Shown: piece after piece, positions 55,213 through 64,000 of the stretch
Layout: every line of letters starts with the position of its first letter
Position numbering within the stretch: position 1 is the first letter of the stretch
Assembly: GCF_024834045.1 (NCBI RefSeq)
Contig: NZ_JANUXW010000003.1
Location: 296,100 to 360,099 of the forward strand
Length of the DNA: 64,000 nt
Direction: 5' to 3'
Origin: Neisseria montereyensis
GTDB taxonomy: Bacteria > Pseudomonadota > Gammaproteobacteria > Burkholderiales > Neisseriaceae
Made by a program: the position numbers and the translations under genes
Notes under the pieces: generated by a model
What the model was told of the DNA's origin: nothing
The model's input: only the letters and a program-made list of their open reading frames with translations
Database searches by the model: none

Positions 55213-56319
55213 ATGACCACCCTAAGCTTTGCCGAACGCCTCATCACATGGCAGAAACAACATGGCCGTCACCATCTGCCTTGGCAGGTCGGGCAGCCTT
55301 ATAATGTTTGGCTTTCCGAAATCATGTTGCAGCAAACCCAAGTAGCCACCGTGTTGGATTATTATCCGCGTTTTATCGCCCGTTTTCCGACCGTTGCCAG
55401 CCTTGCCGAAGCCGAACAAGACGATGTATTGAATTTGTGGGCAGGCTTGGGCTACTACAGCCGCGCGCGCAATCTGCATAAAGCGGCCAAACAAATCATA
55501 GATGAATTCAGCGGCGATTTTCCGCAAAGCCGCAGCGAACTGGAAAAATTATGCGGGGTTGGCAGAAGCACGGCCGCCGCCATTGCCGCCTTTGCTTTCC
55601 AACAACGGGAAACCATACTTGACGGTAATGTTAAGCGTGTCCTTTGCCGTGTTTTCGCACGCGACGGCAACCCTGCCGATAAAAAATTTGAAAACAGCTT
55701 GTGGACATTGGCAGAAAGCCTGCTGCCACAAAAAAACGAACAAATGCCTGCCTATACGCAAGGTTTAATGGATCTCGGCGCCACCGTATGCAAACGCAGT
55801 AAACCTTTATGCAATCAATGCCCAATGGCTGATATTTGCGAAGCCAAAGCCCAAGACCGTATTGCAGAACTGCCGCGTAAAAAATCCGCACCCGAAGTTA
55901 AAACACTGCCGCTTTACTGGCTGCTTATCCGCCATCAAAACGGCGCACTATGGCTGGAAAAACGCCCGCAAAAAGGCATTTGGGGCGGTTTATACTGCGT
56001 ACCGTGTTTTGAGCACCTAAACGATCTTTACCGCTATGCATCGTTATTTTCAATCTCCCCCGACAATCTTGAAGAATCTTCGGCCATCACCCACCGCCTT
56101 ACCCACCGTCTATTACTGATTACTCCTTTTTCGGCAACGCCGGAAACCACCGCCCTACCGCAAACCGTTTCAGACGGCCTCTGGGTTGCACCTGAAGACT
56201 TAGAAAAATATGGTCTCCCCCAACCTTTACAAATTTTTTTACAACACAACCTATCCGACCACGTTGCGGTAAAAGAAAATCAATCCGCCAAACCAGCAAA
56301 ACGAAAATCTGCCAAATAA
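55213..56319 (+). CDS. mutY: A/G-specific adenine glycosylase MutY
   Basis: Removes adenine mispaired with 8-oxoguanine. The ATG at 55213 gives MTTLSFAERLITWQKQHGRH and about 368 residues; upstream in-frame sequence belongs to the pilZ terminator. The helix-hairpin-helix is LCGVGRSTAAAIAAF with the catalytic Asp in ILDGNVKRVL. The [4Fe-4S] cysteines are in CKRSKPLCNQCPMADIC (C-x6-C-x2-C-x5-C). The NUDIX-like C-terminal 8-oxoG reader starts near residue 230. The Lys/Ala-rich tail is not typical. Confidence 0.95.
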   Translation: MTTLSFAERLITWQKQHGRHHLPWQVGQPYNVWLSEIMLQQTQVATVLDYYPRFIARFPTVASLAEAEQDDVLNLWAGLGYYSRARNLHKAAKQIIDEFSGDFPQSRSELEKLCGVGRSTAAAIAAFAFQQRETILDGNVKRVLCRVFARDGNPADKKFENSLWTLAESLLPQKNEQMPAYTQGLMDLGATVCKRSKPLCNQCPMADICEAKAQDRIAELPRKKSAPEVKTLPLYWLLIRHQNGALWLEKRPQKGIWGGLYCVPCFEHLNDLYRYASLFSISPDNLEESSAITHRLTHRLLLITPFSATPETTALPQTVSDGLWVAPEDLEKYGLPQPLQIFLQHNLSDHVAVKENQSAKPAKRKSAK

Positions 56320-56812
56320 AATCTGATAAAACATTATGTACCGATGTATGCGGCATTTTTTCAAATCCAAACTGAATTGATATTCGCATAAACAAAGCCG
56401 TCTGAAATAATTTTACATTTCTTATTATTTTCAATTTTGTTTTAATTAAAACAAAAAAAGAAAACAATTCTATTAATATTCAAAAATTATGTTCAATATC
56501 GAAAAAAACAATGTTGGAAATATATAAAAATCTTAAAGAAAGCATATAGCATATCATTTGCCAGCAATCTGTTTTACTGATACGATTTCATTCTGACAAA
56601 AGTATATGCGGGTATATTTTCAGGCCGTTAAAACCCCCAAAAAATATGCGTGTATACATACTTTTATTAATGCTTTGAATCTTAAGAAATTAAGTGTTGT
56701 AATCATGTTGTCGGGCCAGCAATCTCACTCTATTGCCCGATAAGTTTCATAAACGAAAATGAATAAGCCGTCTGAAAGGCTGATTCGCAAATACTCAACA
56801 GAAGGAATAAAT
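56320..56812. other. AT-rich leader upstream of aceE with short direct repeats
   Basis: No gene is seen in nearly 500 bases. An AAGCC-type DUS lies near 56396. Two sets of direct repeats may be regulatory: GCCAGCAATCT at 56560-56570 and 56715-56725, and ATATGCG[G/T]GTATA at 56604-56616 and 56644-56656 (40 bases apart). Neither fits an operator I know. A second DUS (56768-56777) overlaps the aceE leader. The promoter must be here, but I could not place it. Confidence 0.5.
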
Positions 56813-59485
56813 ATGTCGACCCAACAAATTCAAGACGTTGATCCGATTGAAACCCAGGAATGGTTGGACGCATTAAGCTCCGTATTGGAAACCGAAGGCG
56901 AAACCCGGGCGCACTATCTATTGGAACAACTGGTGAAATATACTCGCCGTCGTGGTGTTCATATGCCGTTTGATGCCACCACCGCCTACCTGAACACCAT
57001 TCCTGTAGGAAAAGAACAAAAATCACCCGGCAACCACGAATTAGAACACCGTATCCGTTCGATTATCCGCTGGAATGCAGCAGCTATGGTGCTGCGTGCC
57101 GGCAAAAAAAACCTCGAACTGGGCGGACACATCGCCTCTTTCCAATCTGCTGCCACCTTATATGACATCGGTTTTAATCACTTCTGGAAAGCCAAAGGCG
57201 ACGGCGAAGAAGGCGATATGATCTTTATGCAAGGCCACTCTGCTCCCGGTATTTATGCGCGTGCTTTCGTAGAAGGACGTCTTTCCGAACAACAACTCGA
57301 CAATTTCCGCCAAGAAGTAAACGGTGGCGGTTTATCTTCTTACCCTCACCCCCATCTGATGCCTGATTTCTGGCAATTCCCAACCGTATCTATGGGTTTG
57401 GGCCCGCTGATGGCGATTTATCAAGCCCGCTTCCTGAAATATCTGGAATCACGCGGTTTGAGCAAAACCAAAGGCCGTAAAGTATGGGTATTCTGCGGCG
57501 ACGGCGAAATGGACGAACCGGAAAGCCAAGGCGCTATTTCACTGGCTGCCCGCGAAGGTTTGGACAATCTGATTTTTGTGATCAACTGTAACCTGCAACG
57601 TTTGGACGGCCCGGTACGCGGTAACGGCAAAATTATTCAAGAATTGGAAGGCAACTTCCGCGGTGCCGGTTGGAACGTATTGAAAGTGATTTGGGGCAGC
57701 CGTTGGGATGCCCTGTTGGCACGCGATACCGACAATGCCTTGAAAGCCCGTATGGCCGAATGTTTGGATGGCGACTACCAAACTTACAAATCAAAAGACG
57801 GTGCCTATGTGCGCGAACACTTCTTCAACACCCCCGAATTAAAAGCCATGGTTGCCAATATGTCCGACGATGAAATTTGGGCATTGAACCGCGGCGGTCA
57901 CGACCCGCACAAAGTGTATGCGGCCTACTACGAAGCCGTAAACAATCCCGACGGCCGTCCTACCGTGATTCTGGCCAAAACCATTAAAGGCTACGGCATG
58001 GGCTCTTCAGGCGAAGGCCAAAACGTTGCCCACCAAGCCAAAAAAATGGACGTGGAATCACTGAAAAAATTCCGTACCCGTTTCGGCATCCCCGTAAGCG
58101 ACGAGCAAATCGAAAGCGGCGACCTGCCTTACTACCGCTTCCCTGAAGACAGCGAAGAAATGAAATATCTGCGCGACCGCCGCAACGCATTGGGCGGTTA
58201 CCTACCGCAACGCAACCCGAACACCGAAGCCTTGCCGATTCCCGCATTGGAAACATTCGATGCACAGCTTCAATCCAGCGGTGAGCGCGAATTCTCTACC
58301 ACAATGGCATTTGTGCGTATTCTTTCTACCTTAATGAAAGACAAACAAATCGGCAAACGCATTGTGCCGATTGTGCCTGACGAAAGCCGTACTTTCGGTA
58401 TGGAAGGTATGTTCCGTCAATACGGCATTTGGAACCCGAAAGGCCAACAATATACTCCGCAAGATAAAGACCAACTGATGTTCTATAAAGAATCCATCGA
58501 CGGTCAAATGTTGCAAGAAGGTATTAACGAGCCGGGTGCAATGGCCGACTGGATTGCTGCAGCCACCAGCTATGCCAACAACCGTTATGCAATGATTCCG
58601 TTCTATATTTACTACTCAATGTTCGGTTTCCAACGCGTTGGCGACTTGGCTTGGGCAGCCGGCGATATGCACGCCCGCGGCTTCCTGTTGGGCGGTACTG
58701 CCGGACGTACAACCCTCAACGGTGAAGGTTTACAACACGAAGATGGCCACAGCCATGTTCAAGCCGATTTAATTCCGAACTGCTTGTCTTACGATCCGAC
58801 CTATCAATATGAATTGGCCGTGATTATCCAAGACGGTTTGCGCCGCATGTATGTAGAACAAGAAGATGTGTTCTACTACTTAACCGTGATGAACGAAAAC
58901 TATGCCCACCCTGCCATGCCGCAACGCGAAGGCATCGAAGAAGAAATTCTGAAAGGTATGTATTTGTTCCGCGAAGGTGCACAAAGCGATAAGAAAGTAC
59001 AACTGATGGGCTCTGGCGTTATCTTGAACGAAGTGATTAAAGCTGCCGACATGCTGAAAGCCGACTTCGGTGTGGAAGCAGATATTTGGTCTGTACCTTC
59101 ATTCAACCTGTTATACCGCGATGCCGTTGAAGTTGACCGCTACAACCGCCTACATCCGATGGAAGCCGGTAAAGTACCGTTTGTTGCCCAACAATTGCAA
59201 GGTCACGAAGGCCCTGTAATTGCTTCTACCGACTATGTACGCAACTTCGCCGACCGTATCCATGCTTATGTACCGAACGAATACCATGTTTTGGGTACCG
59301 ACGGTTTCGGTCGCAGCGATTCGCGTGCCAACCTGCGCGACTTCTTTGAAATCGACAGACGTCATGTTGCCGTTGCCGCACTGAGCGCACTAGCCAACCA
59401 AGGCAAGATTGAAAAAGTGGTTGTACAACAAGCTATTGAAAAATACGGCATTAAAACCGATACCGCGCCGAGCTGGAAACGTTAA
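56813..59485 (+). CDS. aceE: Pyruvate dehydrogenase E1 component
   Basis: Decarboxylates pyruvate with thiamine diphosphate and passes the acetyl group to AceF. The ATG at 56813 follows GAAGGAATAAAT and gives MSTQQIQDVDPIETQEWLDA, about 890 residues, the size of the homodimeric E1. The ThDP-binding motif CGDGEMDEPESQGAISL ... NCNLQRLD lies near residue 228. GHSAPGIYARAFVEGRLSE is also typical. Heads the aceE-(SMR)-aceF-lpdA cluster; an inverted DUS follows it. Confidence 0.97.
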   Translation: MSTQQIQDVDPIETQEWLDALSSVLETEGETRAHYLLEQLVKYTRRRGVHMPFDATTAYLNTIPVGKEQKSPGNHELEHRIRSIIRWNAAAMVLRAGKKNLELGGHIASFQSAATLYDIGFNHFWKAKGDGEEGDMIFMQGHSAPGIYARAFVEGRLSEQQLDNFRQEVNGGGLSSYPHPHLMPDFWQFPTVSMGLGPLMAIYQARFLKYLESRGLSKTKGRKVWVFCGDGEMDEPESQGAISLAAREGLDNLIFVINCNLQRLDGPVRGNGKIIQELEGNFRGAGWNVLKVIWGSRWDALLARDTDNALKARMAECLDGDYQTYKSKDGAYVREHFFNTPELKAMVANMSDDEIWALNRGGHDPHKVYAAYYEAVNNPDGRPTVILAKTIKGYGMGSSGEGQNVAHQAKKMDVESLKKFRTRFGIPVSDEQIESGDLPYYRFPEDSEEMKYLRDRRNALGGYLPQRNPNTEALPIPALETFDAQLQSSGEREFSTTMAFVRILSTLMKDKQIGKRIVPIVPDESRTFGMEGMFRQYGIWNPKGQQYTPQDKDQLMFYKESIDGQMLQEGINEPGAMADWIAAATSYANNRYAMIPFYIYYSMFGFQRVGDLAWAAGDMHARGFLLGGTAGRTTLNGEGLQHEDGHSHVQADLIPNCLSYDPTYQYELAVIIQDGLRRMYVEQEDVFYYLTVMNENYAHPAMPQREGIEEEILKGMYLFREGAQSDKKVQLMGSGVILNEVIKAADMLKADFGVEADIWSVPSFNLLYRDAVEVDRYNRLHPMEAGKVPFVAQQLQGHEGPVIASTDYVRNFADRIHAYVPNEYHVLGTDGFGRSDSRANLRDFFEIDRRHVAVAALSALANQGKIEKVVVQQAIEKYGIKTDTAPSWKR

Positions 59486-59495
59486 TTGAGCCAAC

Positions 59496-59533
59496 AGGCC
59501 GTCTGAAATCAAAATATGGTTTTCAGACGGCCT
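59496..59533 (+). terminator. Inverted DUS pair after aceE
   Basis: AGGCCGTCTGAA (59496-59507) and TTCAGACGGCCT (59522-59533), with AAATC and GGTTT extending the stem. It may weaken readthrough from aceE into the downstream genes. Confidence 0.7.
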
Positions 59534-59576
59534 ACCGAGCAATAAAGCAATCAGCCGAAAATAAAGCGCAAATGCC

Positions 59577-59906
59577 ATGACATTAAATTGGATTTACCTG
59601 ATAACCGCCGGACTCTTAGAAATAGGTTGGCCTATCGGTTTGAAACTCGCACAAACCGGAAGCGTTCGATGGCCGGGTATCACAATGGCTATTGTATGTA
59701 TGGCAATGAGTGGTTTTTGTCTGTATCTGGCACAAAAAAGCATACCAATGGGTACGGCTTATGCAGTATGGACGGGAATCGGTGCTGCTGGCGCATTTAT
59801 TGTAGGCATATTGTTTTACGGAGATGCCGCCACGTTTAGCCGATGGTTAGGCGCTATGCTGATTATTTCAGGCGTGGTTGTTCTCAAATTAAGCTCGGGC
59901 CATTAA
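59577..59906 (+). CDS. sugE: SMR-family small transporter, SugE/Gdx-like
   Basis: A 109-residue four-helix small multidrug resistance protein. The essential membrane glutamate is in AGLLEIGWPIGLKL (about residue 16); WP rather than WA after the Glu and KSIPMGTAYAVWTGIGA with FYGDAATFSRWLG point to the SugE/Gdx (guanidinium exporter) branch rather than EmrE. It sits between aceE and aceF, an unusual place for a transporter. Start at 59577; it does not overlap its neighbours. Confidence 0.85.
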   Translation: MTLNWIYLITAGLLEIGWPIGLKLAQTGSVRWPGITMAIVCMAMSGFCLYLAQKSIPMGTAYAVWTGIGAAGAFIVGILFYGDAATFSRWLGAMLIISGVVVLKLSSGH

Positions 59907-59968
59907 ACATTTCAGACGGCCTGTAACCGTATTTTCAAAATGAACTGTCTCATAAAAGGAATAACTCA

Positions 59969-61615
59969 ATGAGCATTGTAGAAATCAAAGTACCCGATAT
60001 CGGTGGTCACGAAAACGTAGATGTGATTGCCGTAGAAGTCAAAGCCGGCGATACCATCGCCGTTGACGATACCCTGATTACCTTGGAAACCGATAAAGCC
60101 ACTATGGATGTTCCGGCCGATGCCGCCGGCGTGGTAAAAGAAGTTAAAGTGAATGTGGGCGACAAAGTTTCAGAAGGCAGCGTTATCGTATTGGTTGAAG
60201 CCGACGGAGCCGGAGCTTCCGCTGCGCCTGCCGAAGCTGCCGCACCTGCTGAAAAAGCAGCCGAACCCGCACCTGCTGCCGCTGCGCCCGCCGCAGGCGG
60301 TGCCACTGTTAAAGTGGAAGTACCGGATATCGGCGGCCACGAAGGTGTTGATGTGATTGCCGTAGAAATCAAAGAAGGCGATACCGTTGCTTTAGACGAC
60401 ACCCTGATTACTTTGGAAACCGATAAAGCCACTATGGACGTACCCAGCACGGCTGCCGGTGTGGTGAAAGCGGTTTATATCAAAGTGGGCGACAAAGTAT
60501 CCCAAGGTACGCAAATTATCGAAGTGGAAACAGCCGGTGGTGCCGCAGCCCCTGCACCTGCCCAACAAGAAGCCCCCAAAGCAGAATCTGCACCTAAAAC
60601 CGAAGCACCTGCTGCTGCCCCAGCCGCTGCACCTGCTAAAACCGAAAGCGCACCTGTTGCCGCATTCGGTAACACGCCTGTAAACGAAGCGGCATTTGCC
60701 AAAGCCCATGCCGGCCCTTCCGCCCGCAAATTAGCGCGTGAATTGGGTGTTGATCTGAGCTTGGTAAAAGGTACCGGCGCGAAAGGCCGTATTGTCGGTG
60801 AAGACATTAAAGCCTTTGTGAAAGCTGCTATGCAGGGTGGTGCCGGTAAAGGCGCACCTGCTGCCGCTTCTCTTGGCGGTGGTTTGGATCTGTTGCCATG
60901 GCCGAAAATCGATTTCAGCAAATTCGGTGAAATCGAAGTTAAAGAGCTTTCCCGTATTAAGAAAATTTCCGGTCAAAACCTGTCTCGCAACTGGGTCATG
61001 ATTCCTCATGTTACCGTGAACGAAGAAGCCGACATGACCGACTTGGAAACATTCCGCAAACAGCTGAATAAAGAGTGGGAACGCGAAGGTTTGAAATTGT
61101 CGCCGCTGGCATTCATTATCAAAGCCTCTGTTTCCGCATTGAAAGCCTTCCCGGAATTTAACTCTTCGCTCGACGGCGACAATTTGATTCTGAAAAAATA
61201 CTACAACATCGGTTTTGCTGCCGACACGCCTAACGGCTTGGTTGTACCGGTGATTAAAGATGTCGATAAAAAAGGCTTGAAAGAAATTTCGCAAGAACTG
61301 ACCGAGTTGAGCAAAAAAGCCCGCGAAGGCAAACTCAAACCGCAAGAAATGCAAGGCGCATGCTTTACCATTTCCAGCCTCGGTGGTATCGGCGGCACCA
61401 GCTTCACGCCGATTGTGAACGCACCGGAAGTAGCCATTTTGGGCGTGTGCAAATCACAAATGAAACCTGTTTGGAACGGTTCTTCTTTCGACCCGCGCCT
61501 GATGTGTCCGTTGAGTCTGTCGTTCGACCACCGCGTTATCGACGGTGCCGCAGGTATGCGCTTTACCGTTTATCTGGCGAACCTGTTGAAAGACTTCCGC
61601 CGCGTAATACTGTAA
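59969..61615 (+). CDS. aceF: Dihydrolipoamide acetyltransferase (PDH E2) with two lipoyl domains
   Basis: Carries acetyl on lipoyl-lysine and transfers it to CoA. The 548-residue protein has two lipoyl domains (about 1-75 and 115-190), each with [10 protein letters not shown], separated and followed by Ala/Pro-rich linkers. A peripheral-subunit-binding domain follows ([20 protein letters not shown] near 250). The catalytic domain ends with [12 protein letters not shown], with His-Asp residues in place. AAAGGAATAACTCA precedes the ATG. Third gene of the cluster, ending at a DUS inverted pair. Confidence 0.97.
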   Translation: MSIVEIKVPDIGGHENVDVIAVEVKAGDTIAVDDTLITLETDKATMDVPADAAGVVKEVKVNVGDKVSEGSVIVLVEADGAGASAAPAEAAAPAEKAAEPAPAAAAPAAGGATVKVEVPDIGGHEGVDVIAVEIKEGDTVALDDTLITLETDKATMDVPSTAAGVVKAVYIKVGDKVSQGTQIIEVETAGGAAAPAPAQQEAPKAESAPKTEAPAAAPAAAPAKTESAPVAAFGNTPVNEAAFAKAHAGPSARKLARELGVDLSLVKGTGAKGRIVGEDIKAFVKAAMQGGAGKGAPAAASLGGGLDLLPWPKIDFSKFGEIEVKELSRIKKISGQNLSRNWVMIPHVTVNEEADMTDLETFRKQLNKEWEREGLKLSPLAFIIKASVSALKAFPEFNSSLDGDNLILKKYYNIGFAADTPNGLVVPVIKDVDKKGLKEISQELTELSKKAREGKLKPQEMQGACFTISSLGGIGGTSFTPIVNAPEVAILGVCKSQMKPVWNGSSFDPRLMCPLSLSFDHRVIDGAAGMRFTVYLANLLKDFRRVIL

Positions 61616-61620
61616 GGCTT

Positions 61621-61652
61621 TTCAGACGGCCTGATAATCAAGGCCGTCTGAA
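61621..61652 (+). terminator. Inverted DUS pair between aceF and lpdA
   Basis: TTCAGACGGCCT (61621-61632) and AGGCCGTCTGAA (61641-61652) form a 12-bp stem just past the aceF stop. Confidence 0.7.
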
Positions 61653-61701
61653 AATACACAATAAGCAGAGCAGCTTAGCTGCTTGAGAGAAAGGTTTGAC
61701 A

Positions 61702-63498
61702 ATGAGCTTGATTGAACTCAAAGTTCCCGATATCGGCGGTCATGAAAATGTAGACATTATTGCCGTCGAAATCAAAGCCGGCGACACTGTTGCCGTTGAA
61801 GATACCCTGATTACTTTGGAAACCGACAAAGCCACTATGGATGTGCCCGCAGAAGCAGCCGGTGTGGTAAAAGAAGTTAAAGTTAAAGTGGGCGATAAAA
61901 TTTCAGAAGGCGGTGTGATTGCGGTTATCGAAGCCGAAGGTGCCGCAGCAGAAGCGCCCAAAGCCGAAGAGCCGGCAGCCGCACCGAAACAGGAAGCTGC
62001 TCCGGCAGCCGCCGCACCCGCTCCGCAAGCGGCGCAATTCTCAGGTTCTGCCGATGCAGAATACGATGTGGTTGTATTGGGTGGCGGCCCCGGCGGTTAT
62101 TCCGCTGCTTTTGCCGCAGCCGACGAAGGCTTGAAAACAGCCATTATCGAGCAATACAACACCTTAGGCGGCGTTTGCCTGAACGTGGGCTGTATTCCTT
62201 CTAAAGCACTGTTGCACAATGCCGCCGTGATTGACGAAGTGAAACATCTTGCTGCCAACGGTATCAAATACCCCGCTCCGGAAATCGATATCGACATGCT
62301 GCGCACTTACAAAGAAAAAGTGATCGGCAAATTAACCGGCGGCTTAGCCGGCATGGCCAAAGCCCGTAAAGTGGATGTGATTCAAGGTCGAGGCGAATTT
62401 GTTTCCGCCAACCATATCGAAGTAGCGCTAACCGAGTCTTCACAATACGAGCACGCCGCCGAAACCGGTGCTAAAAAAACCGTTGCCTTCAAAAATGCGA
62501 TTATCGCAGTCGGCAGCCGCGTGGTAAATCTGCCGTTTATTCCTGAAGATCCCCGCATTGTCGACAGTACCGGCGCGCTTGAACTCAGCAAAGTTCCGGA
62601 AAAAATGCTAATTATCGGCGGCGGTATTATCGGTTTGGAAATGGGTACGGTATACAGCACTTTAGGCGCCCGCTTAGATGTTGTGGAAATGCTGGACGGC
62701 CTGATGCAAGGCGCAGATCGCGACTTGGTTAAAGTGTGGGAAAAAATGAACGCCCACCGCTTTGACAATATTATGACCGAAACCAAAACTGTTGCCGTTG
62801 AAGCCAAAGAAGACGGTATTTATGTGACTTTCGAAGGCAAAAAAGCCCCCGCAGAGCCACAACGTTACGATTTGGTATTGGTTGCCGCAGGCCGTGCGCC
62901 GAACGGTAAACTATGCGGTGCCGACAAAGCAGGTGTTGCCGTAACCGAACGCGGCTTTATCGAAGTGGATAAACAACAACGTACCAATGTGCCGCATATT
63001 TATGCCATCGGTGATGTGGTCGGCCAACCGATGTTGGCACACAAAGCCGTACACGAAGGACACGTTGCCGCCGAAAACTGCGCCGGACACAAAGCCTACT
63101 TTGATGCCCGCGTGATTCCGGGTGTGGCTTATACCGACCCTGAAGTAGCATGGGTAGGCGTTACCGAAGAAATCGCCAAACGCGACGGTATCAAAATCAC
63201 CAAATCGGTATTCCCTTGGGCAGCCAGCGGCCGCGCCATTGCCAACGGACGTGACGAAGGTTTCACCAAGTTGATTTTTGACGCCGAAACCGGCCATATT
63301 ATCGGCGGCGGTATCGTCGGTACTCATGCCGGCGATATGATCGGCGAAGTCTGCTTGGCAATTGAAATGGGTTGCGATGCCGAAGACATCGGCAAAACCA
63401 TCCACCCGCACCCGACCTTGGGTGAAAGCATTGGTATGAGCGCCGAAGTGGCATTAGGCGTATGTACCGACTTGCCGCCACAACGCAAGAAAAAATAA
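61702..63498 (+). CDS. lpdA: Dihydrolipoamide dehydrogenase with N-terminal lipoyl domain
   Basis: Reoxidises dihydrolipoamide with NAD+ (E3 of PDH). The ATG at 61702 is chosen over TTG at 61696; GAGAAAGG precedes it. About 598 residues: an extra N-terminal lipoyl domain (1-80, [10 protein letters not shown]), an Ala/Pro linker, then the FAD flavoprotein from about 118 (VVVLGGGPGGYSAAF) with the redox disulfide GGVCLNVGCIPSK. The His-Glu pair is in HPHPTLGE. The lipoyl-bearing E3 is the form known in Neisseria as the P64k protein. Confidence 0.97.
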   Translation: MSLIELKVPDIGGHENVDIIAVEIKAGDTVAVEDTLITLETDKATMDVPAEAAGVVKEVKVKVGDKISEGGVIAVIEAEGAAAEAPKAEEPAAAPKQEAAPAAAAPAPQAAQFSGSADAEYDVVVLGGGPGGYSAAFAAADEGLKTAIIEQYNTLGGVCLNVGCIPSKALLHNAAVIDEVKHLAANGIKYPAPEIDIDMLRTYKEKVIGKLTGGLAGMAKARKVDVIQGRGEFVSANHIEVALTESSQYEHAAETGAKKTVAFKNAIIAVGSRVVNLPFIPEDPRIVDSTGALELSKVPEKMLIIGGGIIGLEMGTVYSTLGARLDVVEMLDGLMQGADRDLVKVWEKMNAHRFDNIMTETKTVAVEAKEDGIYVTFEGKKAPAEPQRYDLVLVAAGRAPNGKLCGADKAGVAVTERGFIEVDKQQRTNVPHIYAIGDVVGQPMLAHKAVHEGHVAAENCAGHKAYFDARVIPGVAYTDPEVAWVGVTEEIAKRDGIKITKSVFPWAASGRAIANGRDEGFTKLIFDAETGHIIGGGIVGTHAGDMIGEVCLAIEMGCDAEDIGKTIHPHPTLGESIGMSAEVALGVCTDLPPQRKKK

Positions 63499-63530
63499 TA
63501 TTATTCAATATATTGAATAAATATCATAAA

Positions 63531-63558
63531 AAGCCGTCTGAAACATTTCAGACGGCCT
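63531..63558 (+). terminator. Inverted DUS pair after lpdA
   Basis: AAGCCGTCTGAA and TTCAGACGGCCT with a 4-base loop and a following T-run. It ends the PDH cluster. Confidence 0.9.
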
Positions 63559-63562
63559 TTTT

Positions 63563-63706
63563 TGTAGGGACGGATGATATATTCGCCCATATTTGTCTAT
63601 TCGACTATATAACCCTTTGTCACACATGCCGAAGCCATACAATTGCGGCTGTATTTATCGGTAGTGTAATCCCAAACAGCGGGTGGATATGCAATCCACC
63701 CCTACA
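63563..63706. repeat. MITE-like element, degenerate relative of 37201-37312
   Basis: Starts TGTAGGGACGGATGATATAT and ends in GGGTGGATATGCAATCCACC then CCTACA, so the ends are imperfect inverted repeats similar to those of the element at 37201. The 144-base length is greater and the middle is different. It fills most of the 400-base gap after lpdA. The remaining bases to 63902 hold no gene I can see. Confidence 0.65.
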
Positions 63707-63902
63707 TATGGTGGGTAGTTGTCGTATATTGTTTGCCCATATTAAGTTAAAATTTCCTATTAGGAAACGAATGTTAAATAAAATCGGTATTTATCAATTT
63801 TTAGGCATTTCATACAATACGCACATCAACAGAGCAAACAGCAGTTTAAAACTTTTCCTAACTATCAAACTTAAATAAAAATACACCATGAGGACAATTA
63901 TC

Positions 63903-64000
63903 ATGAAAAAAACCATGCTTACTTTCGCCGCTTTAGCTACTTTAGCCACTTCTTTCGCTTCCGCCCGCGGTGCCCACATGCCGGCTTACAACCATGCCAA
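63903..64000 (+). CDS. Secreted protein, N-terminal part only
   Basis: From the ATG at 63903 the frame gives MKKTMLTFAALATLATSFAS followed by ARGAHMPAYNHA and runs off the window end. A classic signal peptide with a cleavage site after SFA-SA. Upstream CACCATGAGGACAATTATC provides a ribosome site. The mature protein cannot be identified from 15 residues. Confidence 0.7.
   Translation, partial: MKKTMLTFAALATLATSFASARGAHMPAYNHA

Noticed and set aside
60007-60921. Two minus-strand frames of about 147 residues opposite aceF
   Set aside because: Their repeated composition mirrors the Ala/Pro-rich lipoyl linkers of aceF on the other strand.

Overview
The window is from a Neisseriaceae chromosome, most likely Neisseria. 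The flanking DNA is dense in the 12-base DNA uptake sequence AGGCCGTCTGAA (AG-DUS form, occasionally AT-DUS or a variant). Inverted DUS pairs sit at many gene ends, where they double as terminators. The housekeeping genes (rdgC, dcd, ssb, yajR, ftsK, pyrC, pth, adk, rnc, era, a Mip-type PPIase, ribH, nusB, queH, holB, a PilZ gene, mutY, aceE-aceF-lpdA) fit that group.

Regions: 1-2.5 kb is core (rdgC, dcd, a J-domain protein). 2.6-27.3 kb is a large foreign island in which I saw no intact DUS. Its left edge holds an IS3-type transposase remnant, a truncated excisionase-like HTH gene ending in a perfect 28-bp inverted repeat, and a frameshifted thermonuclease gene. The body (3.63-26.56 kb) is one tightly packed 14-gene plus-strand operon. 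The right edge holds a tRNA/tmRNA-like T-arm motif, a nested hairpin and an N-terminal fragment of a tyrosine-type integrase. 27.3-43.1 kb is core. 43.3-48.8 kb is a second, very AT-rich insert: a minus-strand array of about eight small immunity-like genes plus truncated duplicates, with no toxin in view. 48.9-64 kb is core again, ending in the pyruvate dehydrogenase genes and a truncated secreted-protein gene.

The exciting candidate is the 14-gene operon. It contains a TerY-P phosphorylation triad (VWA protein, PP2C phosphatase, Ser/Thr kinase with zinc ribbon), which is known from ter-associated and antiviral contexts. Around it are a second VWA protein, a WXG100-like small helical protein, a coiled-coil protein with a PD-(D/E)XK-like end, two small helical proteins, a tandem FtsK/SpoIIIE ATPase like EccC, a tandem-CARF/PD-(D/E)XK protein resembling Can1/Can2/Card1 with no CRISPR nearby, an SF1 helicase, a large protein with a HEPN-type R-x4-H motif, a coiled-coil McrB-like AAA+ ATPase, and a 1349-residue partner with cold-shock-like and possible actin-like segments. 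Most neighbouring genes overlap by a few bases (often ATGA), which implies coupled translation and a shared complex or pathway. My working reading is a multi-effector, phosphorylation-gated nucleic-acid-targeting defence or DNA-processing system. Function is inferred from domains and context only.
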